The notes under the pieces are model-generated. The model was not told the origin of the DNA. It saw only the letters and a list, made by a program, of their open reading frames with translations, and made no database searches. DNA of 64,000 nucleotides from Rana temporaria (taxonomy: Eukaryota > Chordata > Amphibia > Anura > Ranidae): NCBI RefSeq assembly GCF_905171775.1, contig NC_053494.1:134953592-135017591 (forward strand), in the 5' to 3' direction. Position numbers and translations under genes: made by a program. The first letter of the stretch is position 1. Every line of letters starts with the position of its first letter. Below are positions 22,578 through 33,962 of the stretch, one piece after another.

Positions 22578-23065
22578 ATGGGATGTAAAAGGCACAATTT
22601 TTTTTCCTAAATAGCTTCCTTTACCTCCTTCACTTACCTCATCCTTCAATTTTGCTTTTAATATGTCCTTATTCCTTCTGAGAAATCCTTACTTTTTGTT
22701 CTTCTGTCCAATGCCACACAGTAATGTGAGGCTTTGTCCCTGGTGTGGAGTGTCGTGCTCGCCCCCTCCCTTGGACTACAGGAGAGTCAGGACGCTCTCT
22801 ACATTGCAGATAGGGAAAGGAGCTGTGCATTAGTGGGTGTCCTGACTCTCCTGTAGTCCAAGGGAGGGGACGAACACGACACTCCACACCAGGGAGAAAG
22901 GCTTGCATTACTGTGTGGAGTTACAGACAGAAGAACAGGAAGTGAGGATTTCTCAGAAGAAATAAGGACATTTAAAAGCAAAATGGAAGAATGAGGTAAG
23001 TGAAGGAGGACTGCACTAAGGTAAGGGAAGCTATTTAGGAAAAAATAAATATTTTTACAACCCCT
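22578..23065. mobile_element. TTAA-type (T2/Kolobok-like) foldback MITE
   Basis: TTAA at 22,574-22,577 and 23,066-23,069, with ends ATGGGATGTAAAAGG and TTTTTACAACCCCT. Arms such as CTAAATAGCTTCCTTTACC and GGGAAGCTATTTAGG, and GACTACAGGAGAGTCAGGAC and its complement, fold back on each other. Confidence 0.65.
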
Positions 23066-23419
23066 TTAAGTTAAAAATCAATATTTTTTGCTAGAAAATT
23101 ATTTGGAACCCCCAAACATTATATATATTTTATCAGAGACCCTAGGGAATAAAATGGCAATTGCTGCAATATTTTATGTCACACTATTTGCCGAGTGGTC
23201 TTTCAAATGCAATTTTTGGGGGAAAAATACACTTTAATGAAAAAAAACAAAAACAAAACCGTAAAGTTAACCCAATTTGTTTTGTTTTAATGTGAAAGAT
23301 GATGTTACCCCACGAGAATCGTGATCTATCATCCAAGCAAAAAAAAATTGTGATTCTCATTTTAGCCAGAATCGTGCAGCTCTAACTCAGACCCATACGC
23401 CTAAAAAAAAATAACCATG

Positions 23420-24147
23420 GGGTAGATCCACAAAGAAAGTACGCCGGCGTATCTATTAATACGCCGGCGTAATTTCAAAATTCCTGCGTCGTATCCTCGT
23501 TTTGGTTGAATCCTCAAAACAAGATACGACGGCATCTGGGTTAGATCCGACAGGCGTACGTCTTCGTACACCTTCGGATCTTAGATGCAATTTTTAGACG
23601 TCCGCTAGGTGGCGTTCCCGTCGTAATCCGCGTTGAGTATGCAAATTAGCCATTTCCGACGATCCACGAACGTACGAGCGGCCGTCGCATTTTTTTACGT
23701 CGTTTCCGTTCAGGTTTTTTCCGGCGTATTGTTAAAGCTGCCATCTGGTGGCGTACTCAATGTTAAGTATGGCAGTCGTTCCCGCGTATAATTTTTAACA
23801 TTTTACGTTGTTTGCGCAAGTCGTTCGTGAATGGGGCTGGACGCCATTTACGTACACGTCGAAAACAATGACGTCCTTGCGACGTCATTTGGAGCAATGC
23901 AACCTGGGAGTTTTGACGGACGGGGAATGCGCAGTTCGTTCGGCGCGGGGACGCGCTTCATTTAAATGAAACACGCCCCCTACCCGCCCAATTTGAATTC
24001 CGCGCCCTTACGCAGCGAGAGATACACTACGCCGCCATAACTTACGACGCAAATTCGTTGAGGATTCATACTAAGTCAAAGTAAGTTACAGCGGCGTAGC
24101 GTATCTGACATCTGCGCCGGGCACAGCGTATGTATGTGGATCTGCCC
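23420..24147. mobile_element. CpG-rich MITE with GGGGTAGATCCACA ends
   Basis: GGGGTAGATCCACAAAG and GTATGTGGATCTGCCCCC are inverted ends flanked by CATG on both sides. The sub-ends carry CGCCGGCGTAT and GCGGCGTAGCGTAT. The many intact CpGs contrast with CpG-poor flanks, suggesting a recent insertion or one protected from methylation decay. Confidence 0.65.
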
Positions 24148-24149
24148 CC

Positions 24150-25331
24150 ATGTGTTTTTAGAATATCAATCCCTGGTAAACAGCATATATTGTTGTATAC
24201 ACATTAGTTACTATGTAAAGTGGGGTATACCCCAAGGTTATCTATTGTTAAGCTATGCGATACGTAAAATCCCGATATAATGATTGAACTGAAATGCCTT
24301 TGGAACTCACATCAGATTCGTGCTTCACTGTGAAAAGGAACTCAAACTTCCTGCGCATGCATATTTCGGTCTCTAGCAGTGTGGGAATTATATTATTGGT
24401 GACTTGGAAAGCGACAAAATGTTCCTTGAGGAAAGAAATACATAAAATGCCTGCGAGTCTCTGATCGCTAATTCTATAAGCTTTTAAGATGTTACAGAAC
24501 ATGAGGATTTAATTAGCAACAATGAGAAGCTGCAGGGAACAAGTTAAAATAAGATAATATTGTGGTCATCAAACACTTAACCCCTCAAACGCCAGACATC
24601 GAGATGCAAACCCTAACCGACTAACTGAATACAATCACGTTTTATCATAGACTGCCATGTTTTACTTTTAATAAATTATTTTATTCTCCAATTTCAGCCT
24701 TTGCTTCATCTCAGGACTGCAGATCTCCTGCATCCTTTTTCATAACAATTCCCTATCTACATATATATATGCTCCAGTAATGACTGCATGGTGTTTCTCA
24801 GGGTGATGTATATACACTGATTCTGTACTTGCCAAATATGCTGCAGCAATCTCCCTCAACTAAGTCTGGCTGCAACCATTTTTATTGTGGGCAGCTGAAC
24901 CTGCTGCCTGTTCACTTCCTGGATTTACACAGACACACCTTCAGCTCTGCAGCTCTCGTTGGCCCTCTTATGACTGATCCCCTCTCCCTTCCTGGAAAAC
25001 TTTCATGAGAGTGAAAGAGCTGTGATGTCATAAGTCTAAGCTTTTTATCAGACAAGAAACAGGAAGTGGGTTGTATAAGGTGTTTACTGGCAGAATTTTT
25101 TTTTTTTTACTATCCAAAGTTAAAGTAACAAGAGCAGAATATTTTATAGATGGGAAGTTGAAGATTACTAAAAGGTCCGCTATATAAAAAAAAGGTTTAA
25201 AAGCAGAAGTAGGGCTAAAGTTCTTTTGCAAGTCACATAAATGCACCTCGTTCTGCACTCCTGTGACCCGTATTCAGCCAGCAGTGAGCTAAAGTCTGCA
25301 GTCAGTCGACGTCAAACTCCGTCGGACCAGG
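24150..25331. other. Unassigned sequence (about 1.2 kb)
   Basis: No exon, array or TIR pair supported. TTGCTTCATCTCAGGACTGC and ATCTCCTGCATCC near 24,700 resemble a phrase near 39,310 (GTTTCATCTCAGTGCTGCTG), so an old dispersed repeat is likely. Frames up to 84 codons have no motif. Confidence 0.3.
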
Positions 25332-25339
25332 CTCTAGAG

Positions 25340-25496
25340 CAGGCGAGGGCAAACTCGGCCCTCCAGCTGTTTTGAAACTACAAGTCCCATAAGACATTGC
25401 AAGACCCTGACAATCACAGGCATGAGTCCTAGAGGCAGAGGCATGATGGGATTTGCAGTTTCATCACAGCTGGAGGGCTGAGATTGCCCACCCCTG
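25340..25496. mobile_element. hAT (Charlie-like) MITE, 157 bp
   Basis: It starts CAGGCGAGGGCAAACTCGG and ends GATTGCCCACCCCTG. The sub-end CCCTCCAGCTG is mirrored by CAGCTGGAGGG. The flanks CTCTAGAG (25,332-25,339) and TTCTAGAG (25,497-25,504) match at 7 of 8 bases. CAGGGGTGGGCAAnCT ends are typical of vertebrate hAT-Charlie MITEs. Confidence 0.8.
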
Positions 25497-25671
25497 TTCT
25501 AGAGGGATCTCGACAAAGGTTGAGAGCCTGAGCTAGTCACTCCCGCCCCATCCCAGCTCCAGTGAGCGCTGGGAGGGGTCAGAGCAGTGAGCTGAGAATG
25601 ATAGTCACTGGCTCTCTGCTCACTGAAGATAGAGAAATGAGTGATCAGCGGTCTTTGATCATCCAGTTCTC

Positions 25672-26074
25672 AATGCCCCATACACACTAGCAGAATATCC
25701 ACCAGCAAATGTCTGATGTGAGCCTTTCATCGGAAATTCCGACTGTGTGTATGCTCCATCAGACTTTTGTTGGCGGAATTTCCACCAGCAAAAGATTGAG
25801 AGCAGGTTCTCAATTTTTTCCCAACTCGAAAAATTCATGTATGAAATTCTGACGGGGGAAAAAAAACATGCATGCTTGGAAACAATTCGATGCATGCTCG
25901 AAAGCATTGAACTTTTTCTCGCCTCGCCGTAGTGTTGTATGTCACTGCGTTCTTAACGCTTGAAAGTTCAATGAACTTTTGTGTGACCGTGTATGCAAGC
26001 CAAGCTTGAGCAGAATTCCGTCGGAAAAACCATCCAATTTTCCAATGGAAATTCCGCTTGTGTGCACAGGGCAT
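25672..26074. mobile_element. GTACACAC-type PIF/Harbinger-like MITE
   Basis: ATGCCCCATACACACTAGC at the left and GCTTGTGTGCACAGGGCAT at the right are inverted. The interior AATTTCCACCAGC and AATTCCGTCGG words fit the family at 29,295, 36,066 and 37,211. Confidence 0.6.
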
Positions 26075-26111
26075 TAGAGGTGGCGGGGGAAAGATGCAGC
26101 ATCGACCTTAA

Positions 26112-26341
26112 AGCAGAGCTCCACCCAAAAGGAGAAGCTCACCATGTTTGTCTCCCCCTCCGCTGCCACATTTGGCACCTTTCAGGGGTGGGTACCTGGT
26201 TTTGACAGGTACCCACTTGCACTTCCAGCTGATCTCACTAAATCAGATCAGCTGGAATTTCAGCCCTCCTCATCCTTTCCCCACCGCCGGGCCATATACA
26301 AAGCGCAGTCCTTTTTTTCGGAAAGAGCCTGGAGCTCTGCT
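26112..26341. mobile_element. TTAA-type MITE, AGCAGAGCTCCACCC family
   Basis: TTAA at 26,108-26,111 and 26,342-26,345. The ends AGCAGAGCTCCACCC and GAGCCTGGAGCTCTGCT are inverted. Confidence 0.7.
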
Positions 26342-26365
26342 TTAAATCCAACACTACTCTTTTAA

Positions 26366-26831
26366 AGTGGAGGTTCACCCAAAAAATCAATTTTTAACAG
26401 TAGATTGTGCCTAATTACGGGAAGTAGAATCGGGTGCTTTGATTAAAATCAATGCAGTACTTACCTTTTTTGAGATAGATGTTCTCCCGCCGCTTCCGGG
26501 TATGGGCTGCGGGACTGGGCCTTCCGACTGAGCCTTCCGACTGTCGTAATAAAGCGCGTCACCAGTTTCCGAAAGTAGCCGAACGTCGGTGCGCAGGCGC
26601 CGTATAGCGCCGCACCGACGTTCGGCAAATCGTGACGTGCTGCATGCGACCGTCGGAAGGCTGTCAAATAGGAACGCCCAGTCCCCGAAGACCATACCCG
26701 GAAGCGGCGGGAGAACATCTATCTCAAAAAAGGTAAGTACTGCATTGATTTTAATCAAAACACCCAATTCTGCTTCCCGTAATTAGGCCCAATCTAATGT
26801 TAAAAAAAAAATTTCGGGGTGAACTCCAGCT
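26366..26831. mobile_element. TTAA-type MITE, AGTGGAGGTTCACCC family
   Basis: TTAA at 26,362-26,365 and 26,832-26,835. The ends AGTGGAGGTTCACCC and GGGGTGAACTCCAGCT are inverted. The interior hairpin is built on CCGAACGTCGGTGCG. Related copies are at 9,071, 44,047 and 49,240. Confidence 0.8.
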
Positions 26832-26835
26832 TTAA

Positions 26836-27550
26836 TATCACTAACATATTTAAGCCTCTGAGGTTTTAGTGGTACAGTTAACTTTAAATGGTACACTATT
26901 CTTGGCACTTGTGAAGATGTGTCATGCCAGCTTGTAATAGCGAAGGGTGCTGGTTTGGCTGATCCCTACTACACAAAGCAGAAGAGAAAAGGGTTAATTG
27001 TAGCTCCGCTCACTCTCTGTTCAGCACTCATGCTATACAAACAGAGCATGCAAATAAATGTATGAAAATAATAATGGTAATCAGGGAAATAGTGGCTCGG
27101 ATACAGCCATCAGCAGCTGTAATCTCCAGGGGTTCAGAGAAAGCAAAGGATCTGGAAGGAAGAGGGTGGAGGAGGAACGATGGAAGCAGAGCGGGCTTTG
27201 ACACAGCGATACACCTCCACATAATCTGCTGCCACTTTCTATTTCTGGATCCAATAAAAACAACCTTGGAGCACTTTGCTGGAACTTGCCCAGTCATTTC
27301 AGATCTTGGAGAGATCTATTGGGCCCTGGGGTTCTTGCCAGCGATACACTGAAAAGCCACCCGTGTTAACCCCGATTGTGCTGGCTATTTCCGTATAGAT
27401 CAGTGCAAACATGAGTCCTATTACATACAAAGAAGGAAATCACAGAGATGTGTGATAGAGAGGCACAGCACACTAGTAGCGATTATCCTCTAAAGCTCAT
27501 TTTTCTTTATTACCGAGGACAAAACCCTGATCCTCACAAGAATCTGCACG
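26836..27550. other. No recognisable feature (about 715 bp)
   Basis: Apparently unique sequence. Overlapping frames of 60-96 codons at 27,028-27,352 lie on both strands and have no motif. Confidence 0.35.
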
Positions 27551-27840
27551 TTAAAGCGGTTGTATAGTCCCATAAAGGTTTTATTTTTTTGTCACCTGTA
27601 AGGCAAAAGGCATAATGAGCTAGTATGCACCTCATACTAGCTCATTATGAAATACCTACCTTAGAACGAGGCGTTGGTGATTTACCTGGTCCACGCAGAG
27701 GTAGCTGACATGTTGCCTCTGCGTATCTTCCGGGTATCGCGGCTCCAGCGCTGTGAGTGGCTGGAGCCGCGATGTCGTCACTCCCGTGCATGCACGCGGG
27801 AGACTTCTTTCCGGCAAGGTCTGGCGTCTGCGGGGCCTTA

Positions 27841-28198
27841 GGGCCCTTTCACACGGGGCGGATCAGTAATGATCCGCCTCCGTGTGTCCGTAAAGCGGGG
27901 ATCATCAGTAAAAGCCCCGCTGAGCAGGGATCGCCCTGTCTTTCCTCCGCTCTCCACTATGGGGGGGATCGGATGAACACGGACCGTATTCATGTTCATC
28001 CGATCCGCCAGACAGAAGAAAAATAGGATTTTCTTCCGTCCGAAAAAACGGAGCTTTGCAGAGGTGGGTGATTACTGGTGTCAGCGGATGGTCATCTGCT
28101 GACACCCGCAATCACATAGGGACCAATGTATGTCCTGTTTTCATCCGCAACGGATGAATGAAAATGCGGACATACGGTCCGCACATGTGAAAGGGGCC
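27841..28198. mobile_element. PIF/Harbinger-like MITE with TTA duplication
   Basis: GGGCCCTTTCACACGGGGCGG and CACATGTGAAAGGGGCC are the ends. TTA lies at 27,838-27,840 and 28,199-28,201. The interior CGGATGAACACGGACCG and CCGCAACGGATG words are typical of this family. Confidence 0.75.
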
Positions 28199-28202
28199 TT
28201 AA

Positions 28203-28693
28203 AGGATCACTAAAGATATATATATGTATTTTTTTAAATAAACATTTTATACTTACCTCCACTGTGCAGCTCGTTTTGCACAGTGTCGCCGAACCTAGTC
28301 TTCTAGGGTCCCTCTGCGGCTGTCTCGGAATTCCCCCCCCCCCCCCCAAGGACTCAACACCATCATGCGAGCGTGCTCACATGGTGTCGAGTTCTTGCGG
28401 GCGCGCTCCCGTGATACAGCCGTCCTCCATAGCTGCTCACTGTATCACTTGGCCCCGCCCCCGGTGCGCCGCGTCATTGGATGTCATTGACAGCAGCGCG
28501 AGCCAATGGCAGCGCTGCTTTCAATCCATCCACTGTAACCAATCAACGGCCAGGCTGAGCGGCGAAGAGGATGTCGGGGGCGAGCGCGGGACTTTCGAGG
28601 GGTCAGGTCTGTAAAACGGGGGGGGGCGGTATTGTCGGATGTTAATTCACCTTAATGCATTAAGGTGAAAAAACGTTTGCCTTTATAACCCCT
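28203..28693. mobile_element. TTAA-type MITE, AGGATCACTAAA family
   Basis: TTAA at 28,199-28,202 and 28,694-28,697. The left end is AGGATCACTAAAGATA and the right end CCTTTATAACCCCT. Core words CTTACCTCCACTGTGCAGC and GGACTTTCGAGGGGTCAGG recur in the copy at 37,822-38,247. Confidence 0.7.
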
Positions 28694-28863
28694 TTAAGCC
28701 GAGAATCCCCTGTGCGCATGCGCCACTGCAGTCAGCGACTCATTGCAAGGGGAATATCTCCGAAACCGTAAAGGTTTAGGAGATTTTTTTTACATACAGG
28801 TAAGCCTTATTATAGGCTTACCTGTAGGTAAAAGTTCCAAGAATGACTATACAACCGCTTTAA

Positions 28864-29294
28864 CAACCAAAATACAGAGGCTGTTGTAGAAGGACTCTGC
28901 TAAATGTCATGTCCCCCATGGGATAGACCACCACCTAATATCTAGCAAATGAGGCGGTGCAGAGAGCTGCATTCACTTCTAGTTGTTCCAAAGTCTAACC
29001 ATAGAAGAGAAAAGGCAATTCTTATTTATGCAGCAGGACCACAGAACCGCCTTGTAGAAACCAACGCTTCTAAAACATAAGCAGTTCTCTCATCGATTTC
29101 CGGAAGGGTTGATAAGGGTTGCACTCCTTTTAACAATTGGCAAGTAACCAAAGCCACAAGTGCAAATTGCTTCAGCCACGCTTAACCTTTGAGAAGTGAA
29201 TAGAACCCATGTCAGTCATCAATACTACAATCAATACTAGCATTTTGAAAATTCGATGAAATTGAGGAAATCTACCACATCCAATCACTTCTTA
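28864..29294. other. No recognisable feature (about 430 bp)
   Basis: Unique sequence without supported repeat ends or coding signal. Confidence 0.35.
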
Positions 29295-29504
29295 GGCCCT
29301 GTACACACGTCCAAGGAACTCGACGGGCAAAACACATAGTTTCTCGGCGAGCCAAGTTTCCTCATTGACTAACGAGGAAATAGAGAACATGTTTGGCTTC
29401 CTCGGCCAAAAGAGTACACACCACCGGGTTTCTCGGCAGAATACGGCTCCGATCGAGTTTCTGGCTGAATTCTGCCGAGAAACTCGGTCGTGTGTACGGG
29501 GGCC
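29295..29504. mobile_element. GTACACACG-type PIF/Harbinger-like MITE
   Basis: GGCCCTGTACACACGTCC and GGTCGTGTGTACGGGGGCC are inverted. The interior repeats GAGAAACTCG / TTTCTCGGC words. Confidence 0.65.
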
Positions 29505-30103
29505 TGACAGATTATTTTGACTTCTGCTCTTTTATCTGCTTTATGGTGGCCATACATGCTTAGATTCTTTAGGCCTCTACCACAGGAGGTTGTCTCTGTT
29601 GGAGTCTGTCTGCTCAGCAGGGAATCAGTCCGTTCATCCCCGCTAATCAGGTGGATGATGGCTGGTCCGCTCCACTTATGCAGAGAGGACACAGACACAG
29701 CCCACTCTTCTCTATGGGTGCTAGTATGTAGAATGGAAGGTAGAGGTGTTGAATATAAATCACAGCGAATCAGACATACGTGATTTTGCATCGATGCTGC
29801 GACTCGGCGGAATTGATCTCTGATGCCGTCATCCGGAGCTCCGTGCATGGCCTCTCCTGGAGACACAGAGGCAAAGCCTGCCTGGTGCATAAAGCCCCTT
29901 CCCCACCCACATAGATGAACACTGAAGCAGAAAGTCAGCCGATGAGCTGACAGCCAGTACAGTGCAGAGGGAGGAGCTCAAGGAGACCCGATATCACGAG
30001 AAGCTTCACTGGAGGCACCGGAAAGGAGAAGAGACACTGAGTAGCATGGAGGAGGGGAAAATCGACTGACCGAGCTGGTGAGTGCCAGTGTCACTGATTC
30101 CAC
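29505..30103. other. Unassigned, probably part of a Harbinger-like element
   Basis: GTCCGCTCCACTTATGCAG then CCCACTCTTCTCTATGGG near 29,665-29,720 resembles the interior of the 10,408-10,743 MITE. 31,467-31,530 (GATCAGGTTCACCTGAAA, AAGTGAAAGGACC) resembles its right end. The 24-bp array would then lie inside one large, degraded copy. A 173-codon minus frame here has no domain. Confidence 0.3.
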
Positions 30104-31066
30104 CCCTCTGCCTGATCCCATCTATCCCTTTTGCCCATGATCCCCACCATCCCTCTGCCCATGATCCCAACCATCCCTCTGCCCATGATCCCCACCATCC
30201 CTCTGCCCATGATCCCCACCATCCCTCTGCCCATGATCCCCACCATCCCTCTGCCCATGATCCCCACCATCCCTCTGCCCATGATCCCCACCATCCCTCT
30301 GCCCATGATCCCCACCATCCCTCTGCCCATGATCCCCACCATCCCTCTGCCCATGATCCCAATCCGTCCCACATCCTTCTGCCGATGATCCCATCCATCC
30401 CACCATCCCTCTGCCACTGATCCCATCCATCCCTCTGCCACTGATCCCATCCATCCCTCTGCCACTGATCCCATCCATCCCTCTGCCACTGATCCCATCC
30501 ATCCCTCTGCCACTGATCCCATCCATCCCTCTGCCACTGATCCCATCCATCCCTCTGCCACTGATCCCATCCATCCCTCTGCCACTGATCCCATCCATCC
30601 CTCTGCCACTGATCCCATCCATCCCTCTGCCACTGATCCCATCCATCCCTCTGCCACTGATCCCATCCATCCCTCTGCCACTGATCCCATCCATCCCTCT
30701 GCCACTGATCCCATCCATCCCTCTGCCACTGATCCCATCCATCCCTCTGCCACTGATCCCATCCATCCCTCTGCCACTGATCCCATCCATCCCTCTGCCA
30801 CTGATCCCATCCATCCCTCTGCCCCTGATCCCATCCATCCCTCTGCCCCTGATCCCATCCATCCCTCTGCCCCTGATCCCATCCATCCCTCTGCCCCTGA
30901 TCCCATCCATCCCACAACACTCTGCCACTGATCTTATCCATCCCTCTGCCCCTGATCCCATCCAGCCCTCTGCCCCTGATCCCATCCAGCCCTCTGCTCC
31001 TATCCATCCCACATCCCTCTGCCCCTGATCCCATCCATCCCTCCCTCTGCCCGATCCCATCCCCCA
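30104..31066. repeat. 24-bp minisatellite, about 40 units in three sub-arrays
   Basis: The core is CCATCCCTCTGCC followed by A/C, CTGATCCCAT or ATGATCCCC. Three blocks are seen: CCCATGATCCCCACC units (about 30,127-30,386), CCACTGATCCCATCC units (about 30,410-30,813) and CCCCTGATCCCATCC units (about 30,814-31,066). The period is a multiple of 3, so long minus frames of 274, 322 and 355 codons (8-residue repeats such as GMDGISGR or WDQWQRDG) and plus frames exist. The same array is open in three overlapping frames, which argues against coding. Confidence 0.95.
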
Positions 31067-31099
31067 CCACCATCTCTCTGTCACTATCACTTATATTTT

Positions 31100-31310
31100 G
31101 TGCATTTAGGACAGGAACGCATTTCAGCCCAGAACAAGTTAGTGAGAGGAGTCAGCCTGTTCCACATTTTCACAGCTCTTACGGCAAAGAAGCCTTTCTG
31201 TTTTTCCTCTAGATGTAAAACATGCCCCTTTGTTCTCTGTAATAAACTGAAGGTGAATAACTTGCAGCCCTCTTTTGGGACGGTTATGAGAATTACCCTC
31301 CCCAAATATG
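31100..31310 (-). pseudogene. Possible C-terminal scrap of a LINE polyprotein
   Basis: The minus frame reads RTKGHVLHLEEKQKGFFAV then RAVKMWNRLTPLT. A pattern of RT.GH..L then FF.VRAV..WN.L is familiar from the C-termini of CR1/L2-type LINE ORF2 proteins. The fragment is short, lacks an RT core and runs straight into the 24-bp array. It could instead be a chance or host-derived frame. Confidence 0.3.
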
Positions 31311-31534
31311 ATAGTGTGCCAAAAGCAGATGAAAATAAAAAAATGGAGTTCTTCTGACTGCTTGGAATTTTGGATAAAAACCATGGGCAGTAATCGAACC
31401 GTGGACAGGATAATCCTAATCAAATTTAATCGTGAGACCACTGAAGATGTGCACCCCTACTGGAGGGCCTGATCAGGTTCACCTGAAAATCTGACAGGTG
31501 GACCCGATCGGTCCATCCAAGTGAAAGGACCTTT

Positions 31535-32206
31535 ATACAATCAATGTGCAATTCAATCAAATACGAGTCCACAAACAAATTGCTATAACTTTTTACAATT
31601 AATTTAGATTGGATTTTCTCAAACAGTCAAACAGCCAGGGCGGAAAATTATACATTATTCTGCATCGATCACCAGCACTGACATACTTTATTCAGGAATA
31701 CGATCGTATTTTGATCGGAGTACAAGCTTGCATGGGAAAAACAGATACAATCAAAACTTATGCTCAGAAGTTACAACTGTATCCTATTTGTTGATCGAAA
31801 TCCACTTTCCTGTGTATGCTGATAGAATGGGTTGTTGACTATAGACTGATTATTTCGATCAGGAGAGGTCAATTGGAAAATAAATTGCTTGTTTATCAAA
31901 GCATGTATGGCCACCAATATCTAGTTTCACTCAAGATACTCAGGTTGGATTTATCACTACTAATAAGCAGGAAATGTATGAAAAGTGTGTTAAGAACTTT
32001 CTTGTGGCAAATAGAAACTAATCAAATTCCAACTGTAATTTTGGCATATTTGAAAATGACAACACAATTCTGATTGGTTGCAATGGACAGCGAGATATTT
32101 TCTTGATAGCACACTTTTCATACATAACCCCCAAACTGATATGCATGAGAAAACTTCAGCTTTCTAAAAAGGCTTATCCCTTGGCCCCGTCAGTACCCAG
32201 CATACT
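31535..32206. other. No recognisable feature (about 670 bp)
   Basis: AT-rich sequence with inverted ACTTTTCATACAT / ATGTATGAAAAGTGTG words near 31,974 and 32,113, suggesting an old MITE whose ends cannot be fixed. Confidence 0.3.
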
Positions 32207-32389
32207 GGGCAGCACAGTGGCTTAGTGATTAGCACCTCTGCCTGGCAGCACTAGGGCTGTCAGTTTAAATCCCAACTATGACACTACCTGCATGGAGTTT
32301 GTATGTTCTCCCTGTGCCTGCATGTGTTTCCTCCCACACTCCAAAGACATGCTGGTAAGTTAGCCGGCTCCTGTCTAAATTGGAGCTAG
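32207..32389 (+). repeat. tRNA-derived SINE (V-SINE/DANA-like)
   Basis: GGGCAGCACAGTGGCTTAGTG carries the pol III A-box. CAGTTTAAATCCC is a degenerate B-box (GGTTCAAATCC). The conserved central domain follows: CATGGAGTTTGTATGTTCTC, CCTCCCACACTCCAAAGACA and a tail CTGTCTAAATTG. This order is diagnostic of vertebrate V-SINEs with an L2-related tail. Confidence 0.8.
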
Positions 32390-32735
32390 TACAGTGGAAC
32401 CTCATATTGCGGTTAACGAGCGTTTCGCAATACGAGTACTGTATTTTGAAAAATCCTAACTCGGTTTGCAAGTGTTGTCTCAAAACGAGCAGGAGTCAGG
32501 CCAAATTGGTGTGCAGTACCATGTTAGGCCTGAGGTGGGGGGGGGCCCCTTTTAGAAATGCTCGGAAATACTACGCTCCCAAGCCTTTCTGAGGTTTCCC
32601 AAGTTCAGCCGAGCTGTCCTCGGGCCTTTCCGGCTGTTTGCGAGGCTCTCCGGCGCCCCCTGCCTCTGGTCGCATGCGGTATTGCATGCCATTGAAGTCA
32701 ATGCGGAACAAATTATTTTCGTTTCCAATGACTTC
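32390..32735. mobile_element. Left part of a TACAGTGGAACCTC repeat
   Basis: TACAGTGGAACCTCATATTGCGG followed by CGAGCGTTTCGC and GGTTTGCAAGTGTT, a repeat type common in vertebrates. AATTATTTTCGTTTCCAATG near 32,708 is also typical of this family. The inverted right end is not seen. Confidence 0.45.
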
Positions 32736-33456
32736 AATGTCAGTGCTATATTAGTACCTCAATTAAATATTCATAAACAAATTAACTAAAAAGTAGAACT
32801 ACAGCCATTTTTTAAATTGCAAACAGAATTAAAAAAGGTTATTGCTGAGGACAGGTTTCTCACCTTTCTGTGAACATACTTCTGTATACATGCATCCTGT
32901 GTACATGGGCAGATCAGTATACAATACCGACATCTGTGCGGGGTAAGGATGAATGAACTCCCTTGCGGGAGTTCATTCATTCTGCGGGAATACATCAGTC
33001 AGGGCAATCAAGACAGCAAAAGATCCCCAACCGGGAAGAAGCCAGGTAGGAGACGTCACTACCGCACAGCTGGAGGTGCTTTAAGTACTACTCCTAGCAG
33101 CCAATCACAATGCGTCTTCCAATGGTATGACTTAAGCAGAGTAAATTCTATTGGTTGCTAGGGTTGCTGTAAAACTTTTTTTATTTTTTATTTTTATTTT
33201 TTTATTTGTATTTTTTTTAGGTGGTCATTGCTGACTTATCTAAAAATGCTAGTTGCTTGTCTATGTCTCCATTCAACACTTTCTGAATCCCCAGCCAAAA
33301 ACGGGTACGCAGCCAGGAGAGTTACACAGATGTCAACTTTTGGTCTACATGTTTTCTCTGTGTTAGGGACTGAATGAGTACATTGGCATGATAACCAGGT
33401 TAATAGCATTTTAGGTAGGATAGGGCAGCAATAGCAATTACTCTCGGTATAGCCGC
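32736..33456. other. No recognisable gene (about 720 bp)
   Basis: Contains one clean hairpin, GAATGAACTCCC and GGGAGTTCATTC at about 32,949-32,980, and a T-rich tract at 33,177-33,220. Nothing coding is supported. Confidence 0.35.
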
Positions 33457-33460
33457 TTAA

Positions 33461-33907
33461 GGACCGCCTCCTGTATATTTACGTCAGCAGAGTGGCACAG
33501 ACCGGCATAAGGATGTACAGGTACTGACGCTTTCTCTGCGAGCCTGACCGTGGTTCCCGTGGACTAGATCGCCGCGGTGACACCCGCGATCATCTCAGAG
33601 AGATAGAGCGGGGAGATGCTTGTGTAAAGAAGCATCTCCCCGCTCTGCCTAGTGACAATGACACTGATCTCCGCTCCGTGTTGTCAGAGCAGAGATCACC
33701 GTCATGCGACACACAGCCCACCCCCCCTACAGTAAGAAGCACTCCCTAGGAAACCCCTACAGCGCCAACTACTGGTTAACCCCTTCACTGTCATTTTCAC
33801 AGTAATCAGAGCATTTTTATAGCACCGATCGCTGTAAAAATGACAATGGTCCCAAAAATGTGTCAAAAGTGTCCGCCATAATGTCGCAGTCACGATAAAA
33901 AAAATGT

Positions 33908-33962
<55 letters not shown>

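Larger units (their letters stand above)
21179..23384. mobile_element. Large hAT-like non-autonomous element, multiply interrupted
   Basis: The ends are TAGAACTGCACAATTAATC and AGAATCGTGCAGCTCTA, inverted. The 8 bp outside are GATCAGAC and ACTCAGAC, six of eight matching, as in an aged hAT duplication. Most of its 2.2 kb is later insertions (21,387-21,568, 21,660-22,543, 22,578-23,065). The words AACATTGTAAC then CTTCCTTCTTA recur on both sides of the first insertion. Confidence 0.55.
27555..28859. mobile_element. TTAA-type MITE with AGCGGTTGTATAGTC ends, hosting two insertions
   Basis: TTAA at 27,551-27,554 and 28,860-28,863. AGCGGTTGTATAGTCCC and GAATGACTATACAACCGCT are inverted. The interior hairpin CATAATGAGCTAGTATG and its complement lies at 27,612-27,650. 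A Harbinger-like and a T2-like element sit inside, back to back. Confidence 0.8.

Noticed and set aside
30006..31090. Minus-strand open frames of 322-355 codons as a repetitive protein gene
   Set aside because: The 24-bp unit keeps three frames open at once, there is no promoter, splice or signal-peptide evidence, and unit types change in blocks like a satellite.
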